Translations under genes and position numbers: made by a program
Source of the DNA: DTU098 sp964498525
GTDB taxonomy: Bacteria > Bacillota > Desulfotomaculia > Desulfotomaculales > Pelotomaculaceae
Direction of reading: 5' to 3'
DNA length: 64,000 nt
Assembly (NCBI GenBank): GCA_964498525.1
Contig: CAZCGU010000010.1
Location: forward strand, 1 to 64,000
Notes under the pieces: model-generated
What the model was told of the DNA's origin: nothing
The model's input: only the letters and a program-made list of their open reading frames with translations
The model's database searches: none
Shown: piece by piece, positions 24,481 to 32,290 of the stretch
Position numbering within the stretch: position 1 is the first letter of the stretch
How the letters are laid out: every line of letters starts with the position of its first letter

Positions 24481-24726
24481 TTAAATCCCCCCGGAAACAA
24501 CCCTGCAAAAAAGAAAATAAATTCCAGAAACAAGGACTTGCCCGCCGGCTATGACCAGGCGCGGTTCAAAATTGTGGTCCAGCAGCAATAAGTCCGCGTC
24601 AAAGCCTGCCGCAATTCGCCCTTTACCGGTCAAGCCCAGGATATGGACCGGATTTGTAGACGCCAGGCGCAGCGCCTGCGGCAAGGTCAGCCCGCATAAA
24701 TGAGCCGCATTTTTACAGCAGGTCAA
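24481..24726 (-). pseudogene. C-terminal remnant of an amidohydrolase (isoaspartyl dipeptidase-like)
   Basis: An 81-codon minus-strand frame reads TLPQALRLASTNPVHILGLTG then KGRIAAGFDADLLLLD and VIAGGQVLVSG. This is the C-terminal signature of metal-dependent amidohydrolases (composite domain strand after the TIM barrel), closest in feel to isoaspartyl dipeptidase IadA. The catalytic barrel, about 300 residues, is missing: upstream of 24726 the minus strand holds no matching frame, and a hairpin and a small unrelated frame follow. I read it as a decayed gene fragment next to the B12 operon. Confidence 0.7.
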
Positions 24727-24824
24727 TTAAACCAGGGACAATATATAAACCCTCAGCGGATATGGCTTTCGCCCCGGGGAGTTCCTCCCCGGGTTTAAAA
24801 ACTTTATCTTGCTACAGCAAGCCG

Positions 24825-24953
24825 TTAGCTGGGTTCAAGGGTTTCAGCCACAATCGTGCCGTCATGAATTACAAACTCAGCCATGCTCCAAATCACCCCC
24901 GCTTGCCGGAAGCTCTCCAGTTTTTTTTGGAGTATCTCCCGGCTAAAACGCAT
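24825..24953 (-). CDS. Possible 42-residue small protein
   Basis: Minus-strand frame from ATG 24953, preceded by GGGGAG about nine bases away, encoding MRFSREILQKKLESFRQAG, then a WSMAEFVIHDGT segment and a VAETLEP end. The composition is protein-like (amphipathic helix then short beta-rich tail), not the usual noise of a shadow frame, and no other gene overlaps it. A perfect 9-bp hairpin (CCCGGGGAG/CTCCCCGGG, 24773-24793) lies just past its stop. Function unknown; it may be a fragment of a larger lost gene like the neighbouring amidohydrolase remnant. Confidence 0.4.
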   Translation of the reverse strand: MRFSREILQKKLESFRQAGVIWSMAEFVIHDGTIVAETLEPS

Positions 24954-24998
24954 CCTTTTGACTCCCCGGGGAACAATAAAAAAAGAGGAGGTGTTTTT

Positions 24999-25232
24999 AT
25001 GGAAAACAACGATTCTTTTTTTCAAAACCGGGTTCCGTGGAGCAGCGAGCCCAGCTTAAAGGAAATGACCAGAGAAGCTGGAGTGGATTTCGACCGTTTC
25101 ATTGAAGGGATCAAAGATAATAAAAGCAATGCCGAAATAGCGCAAGAACTTAGCGTTTCTGAAGATTTAATCTATCACCTGAAGGATCATTTTTACACCC
25201 ACGGGGTACATTCAATAATGGGGCAAGACTAA
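24999..25232 (+). CDS. Small helix-turn-helix protein
   Basis: A 77-residue protein from ATG 24999, preceded by AGAGGAGGTG. It opens MENNDSFFQNRVPWSSEPSL and carries a homeodomain-like HTH, roughly residues 35-70 (FIEGIKDNKSNAEIAQELSV, then SEDLIYHLKDHF). The DNKSNAEIAQELSVSEDLI stretch reads like the positioning and recognition helices of a resolvase/LuxR-type HTH. It is too small to carry a sensor domain. Possibly a local regulator. The 160 bases after it contain only an imperfect hairpin near 25279-25307. Confidence 0.7.
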   Translation: MENNDSFFQNRVPWSSEPSLKEMTREAGVDFDRFIEGIKDNKSNAEIAQELSVSEDLIYHLKDHFYTHGVHSIMGQD

Positions 25233-25391
25233 TATATATTCATTCTTTTTGTTTGCCAGGTACGCGCCCGAATAACAAGGGTGCCAGGGGATCACTCCTT
25301 GACACCCGGCCAAAACTGATACTTTTATTGATGTAAAGCCTTTTAGCGCATGCCAAAGAAAGCGCCCCTTGACCTGGTTCAGGCCGTACAC

Positions 25392-25721
25392 TTAAACCTT
25401 AGCACCGCATTCATAACAGAATTTTGCCTTACCGGTGATTTCGGCCCCGCACTTTTTACATTTACCGGCCTTTTTTAGCTTTGCGCCGCATTCCGGGCAG
25501 GAAGCAAGGATAGTCTCATCCCAGTATTTTTCACTCAATTTCTTGTCTTCCTGGGACATCCTGACGTTGGCCCATATTTCCTATACTGAATGACTGGTCT
25601 GGGCCGCCGACATCTCCACGCCCAAATCAGGCGCACACTGCTTGCATAACCCCCGCCTCTCTAAATATTCTCCTTTTTGCCTGGTAACCAATGATCTCCT
25701 ATCTTTTAACGGAAGGCACAT
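25392..25721 (-). pseudogene. Zinc-ribbon protein frame split by one in-frame amber codon
   Basis: On the minus strand ATG 25721, after AGGTGATAA, opens 46 codons (MCLPLKDRRSLVTRQKGEYL, a CKQC pair, then AAQTSHSV) ending at TAG (25581-25583). The same frame continues without further stops for 62 codons: EIWANVRMSQEDKKLSEKYW, then CPEC, CKKC and CYEC pairs and a terminal GAKV. Together that is a ~109-residue protein with four CxxC pairs, i.e. two potential zinc sites. The second half has an ATG (25559) but no ribosome site. Either a single nonsense mutation has killed the gene, the TAG is read through, or it is a sequencing error. Confidence 0.6.
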
Positions 25722-25854
25722 TTATCACCTGACATTATTCTACATGGCCCGGAAATTCCCATGGGCCAGCCCGAAATTCTACCGGTTTTTGAGCTGGCGT
25801 AAACCATTGAATATTTCGATTAAGCCGGACGAAGATGCAGAATAGAGAGGTTTA

Positions 25855-25863
25855 TGCTATAAT
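25855..25863 (+). promoter_or_regulatory. Extended -10 promoter of guaB
   Basis: TGCTATAAT with consensus -10 at 25858-25863, about 56 bases before the guaB ATG. No clear -35 and no purine riboswitch seen. Confidence 0.5.
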
Positions 25864-25918
25864 AGACAGATACTATTTGCACGAAGAAGCCGGTTTGACC
25901 GGTGGGGAGGTGGGGCTT

Positions 25919-27385
25919 ATGTGGCCAGGAAAATTTGATAAAATGGGGCTCACGTTTGACGATGTCATGATAATTCCAGCTGCTTCGGAAATCCTGCCCA
26001 GGGATGTTGAGACAATCTCAAATTTAACCAAAACCATAAAAGTAAATATTCCCATTATGAGTGCCGGGATGGATACCGTTACCGAATCAAGAATGGCCAT
26101 TGCCATTGCCAGGGAAGGCGGCATCGGCGTAATTCACAAAAATATGTCCATCGAACGGCAAGCTCTTGAGGTTGACCGGGTTAAACGTTCGGAACACGGT
26201 GTAATCTCAGATCCGATTTACCTTGCTCCGGATAACCTGGTCCGGGAGGCTTTGGTTTTAATGGAAAGGTATAGGATTTCCGGGATTCCGGTTACTGTTG
26301 ACGGCAAACTGGTTGGGATCCTGACAAACCGTGACCTTCGTTTTGAACAGGACTTCAGCAAGAAAATTGGGGATGTCATGACTAAGGAAAACCTTGTTAC
26401 GGCACCCGTAGGTACAAACCTGGAACATGCCAAGGGAATCCTGCAGAAGTATAAAATTGAAAAATTGCCCATAGTTGATGATAACTTTAATTTACGTGGT
26501 TTAATCACAATCAAGGATATCGAAAAAACACGGCAGTTTCCCTACTCGTCCAAAGACGGTCGGGGCCGCCTCCTGGTGGCGGCGGCGGTGGGTGTCGGAA
26601 TTGATACCGGGCAAAGAACGGAGGCTCTGGTAAGGGCAAGCGTCGATGCCATAGTGGTAGACACTGCCCACGGCCATTCCAGGGGGGTTCTGGAAACAGT
26701 TGCTAAAATAAAAGAAAAGTATCCGGAAGTTTCCGTCATTGCCGGCAACGTGGGCACCGGGGAAGGCGCCAGGGACCTGATTGCAGCTGGCGCAGATGCG
26801 GTCAAAGTAGGTATTGGACCTGGTTCCATATGTACCACCCGGGTTGTTGCCGGAATCGGTGTTCCCCAGATCACCGCGGTTTATGACTGCGCCCAGGAAG
26901 CTGCAAAGTATGGAGTACCGGTTATTGCAGACGGGGGTGTCAAATATTCCGGTGATATCACCAAGGCAATCGCTGCCGGGGCAGATATTGTAATGCTGGG
27001 CAGCATCCTGGCCGGCACCGAAGAAAGCCCCGGCGAGTTGGAAATTTACCAGGGGCGCAGTTATAAAGTCTACCGGGGGATGGGTTCCCTTGCTGCCATG
27101 AAAGAAGGCAGTAAAGACCGTTATTTCCAGGAACAAACAGATAACGAGGATAAACTGGTACCCGAAGGGGTAGAGGGAAGGGTGCCCTTTAAGGGTTCCC
27201 TGTCCGAGTCGGTATACCAACTAATTGGTGGTCTGAGGGCCGGCATGGGTTATGCGGGATGCCGCAACATCGGTGAACTGAAAACCAAAACAAGATTCGT
27301 TCGCTGTACAGCTGCCGGTCTGAAGGAAAGCCATCCCCATGATGTTATGATCACCAAGGAAGCGCCGAATTACAGCATCCGTTAG
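25919..27385 (+). CDS. guaB: Inosine-5'-monophosphate dehydrogenase
   Basis: A 488-residue IMP dehydrogenase. The TIM barrel starts LTFDDVMIIPA; two CBS domains are inserted (residues ~95-210, e.g. ALVLMERYRISGIPV and KIEKLPIVDD). The catalytic loop GPGSICTTR holds the active cysteine near residue 305, followed by the VIADGGVKYSGDI and GSILAGTEESPGE phosphate-binding segments and the mobile flap YRGMGSL. It converts IMP to XMP, the committed step to GTP. ATG 25919 follows GGGGAGGTGGGG; an upstream in-frame ATG at 25835 lies before the -10 and cannot be used. A strong terminator follows. Confidence 0.97.
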   Translation: MWPGKFDKMGLTFDDVMIIPAASEILPRDVETISNLTKTIKVNIPIMSAGMDTVTESRMAIAIAREGGIGVIHKNMSIERQALEVDRVKRSEHGVISDPIYLAPDNLVREALVLMERYRISGIPVTVDGKLVGILTNRDLRFEQDFSKKIGDVMTKENLVTAPVGTNLEHAKGILQKYKIEKLPIVDDNFNLRGLITIKDIEKTRQFPYSSKDGRGRLLVAAAVGVGIDTGQRTEALVRASVDAIVVDTAHGHSRGVLETVAKIKEKYPEVSVIAGNVGTGEGARDLIAAGADAVKVGIGPGSICTTRVVAGIGVPQITAVYDCAQEAAKYGVPVIADGGVKYSGDITKAIAAGADIVMLGSILAGTEESPGELEIYQGRSYKVYRGMGSLAAMKEGSKDRYFQEQTDNEDKLVPEGVEGRVPFKGSLSESVYQLIGGLRAGMGYAGCRNIGELKTKTRFVRCTAAGLKESHPHDVMITKEAPNYSIR

Positions 27386-27392
27386 AAACAAG

Positions 27393-27435
27393 AGCCCGCA
27401 ACGGCTGGGAAAATCCAGAGGTTGCGGGCTTCTTT
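27393..27435 (+). terminator. Rho-independent terminator of guaB
   Basis: AGCCCGCAAC (27393-27402) pairs with GTTGCGGGCT (27421-27430), followed by TCTTT. The convergent acuA gene ends just beyond, so it may serve both. Confidence 0.85.
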
Positions 27436-27461
27436 AAAGTATTTTCTGAAATTACCCTATT

Positions 27462-28082
27462 TTAAAAGAGCTTGTTTTCAAACAACATAGCTTCAAAAAG
27501 ATCGATTGCTTCCTTTCGGACCTGCCTCCCTATTCTAACCATGAAAACATTTGCCGGATGTTCAATGATGTCGGGATCATCTGTTGCCCTTCTTTTTAAA
27601 CCAACTGTGCCAAAGAGCTTTGCCAGCATTTTTTGATAGGTAAACATTTCCAGGCGGCTATTCTTTAAATCCCAGTGCCAGCAAAATTCAATAGTCACCA
27701 CAATATAGTTTTCCAGAACGGGATTACTGAAAGCTTCTTTTAAGAGAGCTTCGGCAATCCCGTATTTTCGCCATTCCGGACTAATTTCGATACCGCCCAA
27801 TTCCAGGATAAGCGGGTGCTTTCTCCATCTGCTGTATTCATCCGGGTAATGGAAAGTAAGGTAACCAATAATCTCCAGACCATGTCTGGCAATATAAACC
27901 ATACCCTCCGGCAATTTCGAGATTCCAATAAGCGCTTCCTTTTGTTTGGCGGTAGGACGGAAGTTTGTCAACTTTTTGTTCATGAAAAGATTTTCCAATT
28001 TAGCAGCCTTCACAGGGCCATCCAAAAATACCTCGCCCTGGGAAGTTTGAATCGACTCAACTTCATAACAGGCAACGCTCAC
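27462..28082 (-). CDS. acuA: Acetoin-utilisation-type protein acetyltransferase AcuA
   Basis: A 206-residue GNAT acetyltransferase closely resembling Bacillus AcuA. Shared features are LTNFRPTAKQKEAL, LPEGMVYIARHGLEIIGYLT, the HPLILELGGIEISPEWRKYG acetyl-CoA binding region, ENYIVVTIEFCWHWDLK and the late ATDDPDIIEHPANVFM. AcuA acetylates and inactivates acetyl-CoA synthetase AcsA; the acuB and acuC partners of Bacillus are not adjacent here, although an AcuC-like deacetylase fold occurs at 47243. The start is GTG 28082 after AGAGGTGAAA. In an organism that makes acetate this would control wasteful acetate activation. Confidence 0.85.
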   Translation of the reverse strand: MSVACYEVESIQTSQGEVFLDGPVKAAKLENLFMNKKLTNFRPTAKQKEALIGISKLPEGMVYIARHGLEIIGYLTFHYPDEYSRWRKHPLILELGGIEISPEWRKYGIAEALLKEAFSNPVLENYIVVTIEFCWHWDLKNSRLEMFTYQKMLAKLFGTVGLKRRATDDPDIIEHPANVFMVRIGRQVRKEAIDLFEAMLFENKLF

Positions 28083-28371
28083 AGGGTTTCACCTCTAGAG
28101 TTATTTAATCAAATTCCCCGCGATACCGCTGAGGCATTAATATCGACCATTCGGACCTTATTTTAGACCTTTCAGATTTATTATAGGGCATTGGAGAGCT
28201 CATAAGCAAGTTATATATTACTTCTTTCACCAACTTCCCAGAATAATTATTTGTTGAATAATGTGGGAATTATTTTAGGTTAATATTAATGGGAAATAAA
28301 GGGAATGCGGCATCCCTGGTGGAATCTTTTACCATACACAAAATCCCCTTTAAGGAAGGTGAGCCTTTTAA
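28083..28371. other. Divergent intergenic region
   Basis: A 289-base AT-rich gap between divergent acuA and the winged-helix/coiled-coil gene. It must carry both promoters, but I see no consensus pair. An imperfect repeat CCCAGAATAATTATTTG / GTGGGAATTATTTT occurs around 28229-28277. No gene. Confidence 0.4.
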
Positions 28372-29769
28372 ATGGGTGGGAAACTTAATTCCCTGACCGA
28401 TGTTTTAAAAAAAACACTCTTCTTTTTTGAAGCCCTGACGGTAGCCGAGCTGGCGCCTCATGTCCAAAGGAAAATGCTAAAGGATTATACCCTGCCGCAG
28501 GTGGAGGAAAAGGTCAACCTTTGCCTCAAACAGAACGAATGCTTTTACCGGGAAAAGGACTGCTGGCGGTTAAACCTGGAAGGCAATAAGGAAAACGACC
28601 CTTTTTACTCCCTGCTTCTAAAAAAAGGCCAGCCCCAAAACCTGCGGGAAATTTTAAAAAACACAAACGCGAAAAAGAAAAAGGCAAAAAAACTGCTTTC
28701 AGAAGAAGCCGGCTTAATCAGCGACGGCAGGTTCATTCAACTGAATAACGGCTACTGGGGCTTAACCGAGTGGGAGGTAGAAACAAGCCACTACTCTTTA
28801 AAGAACCTGATCATTAAGGCCTTGAAGATTTACCCCGGCGGACTTTCTTTGCAACAGCTACATAAATTAATTAATTCCTGGCGTGAAACCGACATTAAAG
28901 CCCTGGAAGCCGTCCTCCGGAAGCTGCCTTACTTCGAAACCATAGGAGAGGAAGTCTGGAGTTACAATCCCACGCTGAGGGTTTTGTACGAGGATTTGCT
29001 AAAGAAATTTTTGCTGATGATCGACAGGCAGAAAACCCGCTGGCATCGCAGCAAGGCACAGTGGAAGAACAAGTATGACTCGATGCAAAAACACTACCAG
29101 GAAGCCGTGATCGGTAAACAGGAAGCAGCGGCCGCCCTTTCTGAAAGGATGGAACTGGCGGGTCAGCATGAATACCTGTTGACCCAAATGGCTGAAAAAG
29201 ACCTTCTCCTCTCCTTGCGCAAAAGAGAAATTTTGCGCTACAGGGAACACATCAATAAACTGGAGGCAAAATCCAACAGCATCCTCTACCAGTGCCGCCT
29301 CTGGGTAAAACGGACCAAGGAAGCCATGGAGGAAATATCCAGACAAAAAGAACTCCTGGCAAAGACCCAGGGCAGCCTGGAGGGCCTGTTCACCAAACTT
29401 CAGCAATATAAAGACAAAGACCGGGAAAACAAGGTAAGATTAGTCGAGTTGAAGGAACAGCACAGTACCAGAATAGCGGAATTGCAAACCGAAATCGTTG
29501 AGCTGAAGCAAAGGGCGGAGCGGGAGAGGACCTCCCATTTTATCGAACATAGGCGCTTGCAGGAAGAAGTCAACGCCCTGAGCAACGACTTAAAAAAATC
29601 GCTCAGAATGGAAGAGGAGCAGCAAAGATCTTATTTCCTGGCCCAGCAGGAGCTGGCTGCCGCCATAGAAGAAAACGAGAACTTCGAAAAAAGGTTAAAA
29701 AACCCCCTGGTGCGTTTTGCTATCAAGATTTGCCGGTTTTTCGGCAAGTATTACAAACAATCGGTTTAA
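28372..29769 (+). CDS. Triple winged-helix and coiled-coil protein, unknown function
   Basis: A 465-residue protein. The N-terminal ~220 residues look like three repeats of a winged-helix of the HARE-HTH/RpoE-delta kind, each ending in a short aromatic strand: ECFYREKDCWRLNLE, GRFIQLNNGYWGLTEWE and ETIGEEVWSYNPTLR. Residues ~225-450 are a long, highly charged coiled coil (e.g. EAAAALSERMELAGQHEYLL), and the C-terminus is basic and hydrophobic (RFAIKICRFFGKYYKQS). ATG 28372 follows TTAAGGAAGGTGA. No enzyme motif. The layout suggests a DNA-binding head on a long rod, as in chromosome-organising or nucleoid proteins, but that is inference. Monocistronic. Confidence 0.8.
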   Translation: MGGKLNSLTDVLKKTLFFFEALTVAELAPHVQRKMLKDYTLPQVEEKVNLCLKQNECFYREKDCWRLNLEGNKENDPFYSLLLKKGQPQNLREILKNTNAKKKKAKKLLSEEAGLISDGRFIQLNNGYWGLTEWEVETSHYSLKNLIIKALKIYPGGLSLQQLHKLINSWRETDIKALEAVLRKLPYFETIGEEVWSYNPTLRVLYEDLLKKFLLMIDRQKTRWHRSKAQWKNKYDSMQKHYQEAVIGKQEAAAALSERMELAGQHEYLLTQMAEKDLLLSLRKREILRYREHINKLEAKSNSILYQCRLWVKRTKEAMEEISRQKELLAKTQGSLEGLFTKLQQYKDKDRENKVRLVELKEQHSTRIAELQTEIVELKQRAERERTSHFIEHRRLQEEVNALSNDLKKSLRMEEEQQRSYFLAQQELAAAIEENENFEKRLKNPLVRFAIKICRFFGKYYKQSV

Positions 29770-29959
29770 CAGAACTTTAAATGGTAACCAGGTAAAATAC
29801 GGCAGGGAGGGGGTAAAATCTACCTGTGTAAATCTTGGGGCTGTTGAATAAAATGAAGCGGAATCCAATAAAAATAAACATGCGGATTCTGCGCAAAAGA
29901 TTAAACTCACCAGGCTTAAAGGAAAAATATTACGCCTTAAAAATGAGGGGAGTAAGATC

Positions 29960-31144
29960 TTGATTTATTTCGACAGCGCCGCCACATCCTGGCCAAAGCC
30001 CAGGGAAGTCTGGGAGGCGATGGAACACTGCATCAAATTTGTCGGAGCCAATCCGGGCCGATCCGGACACCAGATGGCCCTTAAAGCGGGCCGTCTGGTG
30101 GACGAAGCCAGGGAACTGCTGGCCTCGATGTTTAATATTCAAAACCCGGACCAGATTGTGTTTACCTTAAATGCCACAGAGGCTTTGAACCTGGCCTTAA
30201 AAGGCTTTTTGAAAAAGGGGGACCATGTTGTAACCAGTTCCATGGAACACAACTCGGTAACACGTCCCCTGCACGTTTTGCAGGGAAAAGGGGTCGAGGT
30301 AACCAAGATCCCCTGTGCGGCGGATGGTAAAATTAAAGTCAAAGACATTGAAACCGCGTTAAGACCAAACACCGCTGCCGTAGTTATCACCCACGCCTCC
30401 AATGTCACCGGTACACTTATGCCCATTGGCGAAATAGGCCGGCTCAGCAAAAAAAAGGGGCTGAGACTGGTTGTCGACGCCGCCCAAACGGCCGGGGTCT
30501 TCGATCTGGATGTTTCTTTTATGGGTATCCACCTGCTGGCATTCCCGGGCCACAAGGGGCTATACGGCCCCACCGGAACCGGCGGATTATACATTGCCGA
30601 AGACCTGCAGCTTGCACCTCTCAAGGAAGGCGGTACGGGCAGTAAATCGGAGATCCCGGATCAACCGGATTTAATGCCCGAACGTTTCGAAAGCGGGACA
30701 ATTAATTCAGTCGGCCTGGCTGGTCTGGCGGCAGGTTTAAAGTTTATCAGAAGAGAGGGTATGGAGCAGATAAGAAGCCATGAAATGAATTTAACCCGGC
30801 GTTTTTTGGAAGGGGCGGCAGAAATTAAGGGACTCACCGTTTATGGTCCAATGGAGCTTTACGCCAGGGCGCCAGTTGTTTCTTTCAGCCTGGAGGGAAA
30901 GGCATCCGGACCGGTTGGAACAATGCTTGACCAGCAATATAAAATCGCCTGCCGGGCGGGCCTGCACTGTGCCCCGGACGCCCATAAAACCCTGGGCACT
31001 TTTGAGCAAAAACTTGTGCGTTTCAGTTTTTCCTATTTCAACGATGAAAGGGAAGTGGACACGGCCATCCGTTCCCTCCGGGAAATTGCCGGCATACCGC
31101 CGGAGAAATTCAATCAAAAAGAAGATGGGTCCTGCGGTTGTTGA
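29960..31144 (+). CDS. Cysteine desulfurase family protein
   Basis: A 394-residue class V aminotransferase of the SufS/CsdA-like group. It opens MIYFDSAATSWPKP, has TLNATEALNLAL, the cofactor-binding SNVTGTLMPI and VVDAAQTAGVF, the PLP lysine in FPGHKGLYGPTG (~198) and a catalytic cysteine in CRAGLHCAP near 335. It ends in GSCGC, extra cysteines that might receive sulfur. Such enzymes move sulfur from cysteine to Fe-S, thio-modification or selenium pathways. No iscU or other partner is adjacent. TTG 29960 follows GAGGGGAG. Confidence 0.88.
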   Translation: MIYFDSAATSWPKPREVWEAMEHCIKFVGANPGRSGHQMALKAGRLVDEARELLASMFNIQNPDQIVFTLNATEALNLALKGFLKKGDHVVTSSMEHNSVTRPLHVLQGKGVEVTKIPCAADGKIKVKDIETALRPNTAAVVITHASNVTGTLMPIGEIGRLSKKKGLRLVVDAAQTAGVFDLDVSFMGIHLLAFPGHKGLYGPTGTGGLYIAEDLQLAPLKEGGTGSKSEIPDQPDLMPERFESGTINSVGLAGLAAGLKFIRREGMEQIRSHEMNLTRRFLEGAAEIKGLTVYGPMELYARAPVVSFSLEGKASGPVGTMLDQQYKIACRAGLHCAPDAHKTLGTFEQKLVRFSFSYFNDEREVDTAIRSLREIAGIPPEKFNQKEDGSCGC

Positions 31145-31186
31145 AAACCGTTTTTTGTTTCCAAGGTTGTACTCCCCGCAGCAATT

Positions 31187-32290
31187 TCAGCTGATCAGGG
31201 ATTTTGCGCCGGTCATGTAGCGCCTTTTTCGCCGCATGAGATCGGTAAGGGCCTCCAAACGGGTTGTCATACCCGTTTTTCCAGTCTGCTCATCCAGGAA
31301 AAAAGTGAGCACGGGAATATTGTAATCCTTACTGACCCTGGGCAGTATGGTCCGGGCAACTATTTCCGGAATGCAGGTAAAGGGCGCCAGCTGGATGATA
31401 CCGTCAAAACCCCGCTTGGCGTAAAGAATGGTATGCCCTATGGAATCACGGCCGTGTCCGCCCACCAGTTCCGGCAGATAAGGAGATGCTGCTTTTTTTA
31501 TGGTCAGACCATGGGTAGTCTCATTCCAGGTATTGTCCCGGGTCCAACCGGTCAGAAACATAGATCTTTCCACCTCGACACCAAGGTTACCCAGGGTTTC
31601 CTCAATCTCCAGGTTACTCGCCGGCTCCAGCAGCACATAGATCTCCCCGACAATCCCCACCTTTAAGACTTCCCTCGCTAAATCCTGGGGAATACTCCGC
31701 AGGGCTTCCAGGGCCGCCGCTTCTGCTTCAACAATCTGCTCCATGGTGCAGGCGCTGCTGATCCAATCCAGCACTTTTTTATAAACAGCGGTTGTAGTTC
31801 CTTTCCTTATTTCCCTGGGCCGGACCACATGGCTTAATTTTTCCGCGTTGTCCAGGGCCTGGAGCAGGCGCCAGGCGCGCTTGATCCGGGAAATGATTCC
31901 TCTTATGGAAACCCTTGCTCGGTTCAAAGCCATGACATTCTTGACAAAATTCAGAGGGTAATAACGCGGCTGTTCAAATACAATCATTTTTAGATCGTAT
32001 CCCAGATCCTGCAAAATTTTATGGTGCAGCATGGCGTATTCACCAGCCCGGCAGGGACCCATACCCCCGCTGGTAACAATTGTCCCGGCGCCCATTTCAA
32101 TAGATTCAAGATAAGTACCCGTTAATATCTTCAGGGGAAAACAGGCAAATTCCGGAGAATAACGGACTCCCAGATCCAGTGTCCGCTTATTGGGACGGAG
32201 GGGTACCACAACTTCATTGCCCAGATCCTCCAGAAGCATTTTAAATGCCCGCCAGGACTCTCCCATTCGGGGAAACGTCACTTTTGACAT
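31187..32290 (-). CDS. Acyl-CoA dehydratase activase-related protein (second of pair)
   Basis: A 367-residue protein of the DUF2229 / 2-hydroxyacyl-CoA dehydratase activase-associated group. It opens VTFPRMGESWRAFKMLLEDL and has conserved cysteines in SPEFACFPLK and SGGMGPCRAGEY, and later FTCIPEIVA, which could hold an Fe-S cluster as in the dehydratase alpha/beta subunits. It overlaps the upstream paralogous gene by 13 bases. The ASKHA ATPase activase itself is not next to them. Their role in this setting is unknown; members are common in Peptococcaceae and are annotated as CoA protein activase. Confidence 0.75.
   Translation of the reverse strand: MSKVTFPRMGESWRAFKMLLEDLGNEVVVPLRPNKRTLDLGVRYSPEFACFPLKILTGTYLESIEMGAGTIVTSGGMGPCRAGEYAMLHHKILQDLGYDLKMIVFEQPRYYPLNFVKNVMALNRARVSIRGIISRIKRAWRLLQALDNAEKLSHVVRPREIRKGTTTAVYKKVLDWISSACTMEQIVEAEAAALEALRSIPQDLAREVLKVGIVGEIYVLLEPASNLEIEETLGNLGVEVERSMFLTGWTRDNTWNETTHGLTIKKAASPYLPELVGGHGRDSIGHTILYAKRGFDGIIQLAPFTCIPEIVARTILPRVSKDYNIPVLTFFLDEQTGKTGMTTRLEALTDLMRRKRRYMTGAKSLIS

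Noticed and set aside
25642..25845. Plus-strand 67-codon frame before guaB
   Set aside because: No ribosome site; overlaps the zinc-ribbon frame on the other strand and has no protein-like pattern.
26501..27220. A 239-codon minus-strand frame
   Set aside because: Antisense to guaB, whose motifs are unmistakable; the frame is a by-product of codon bias.
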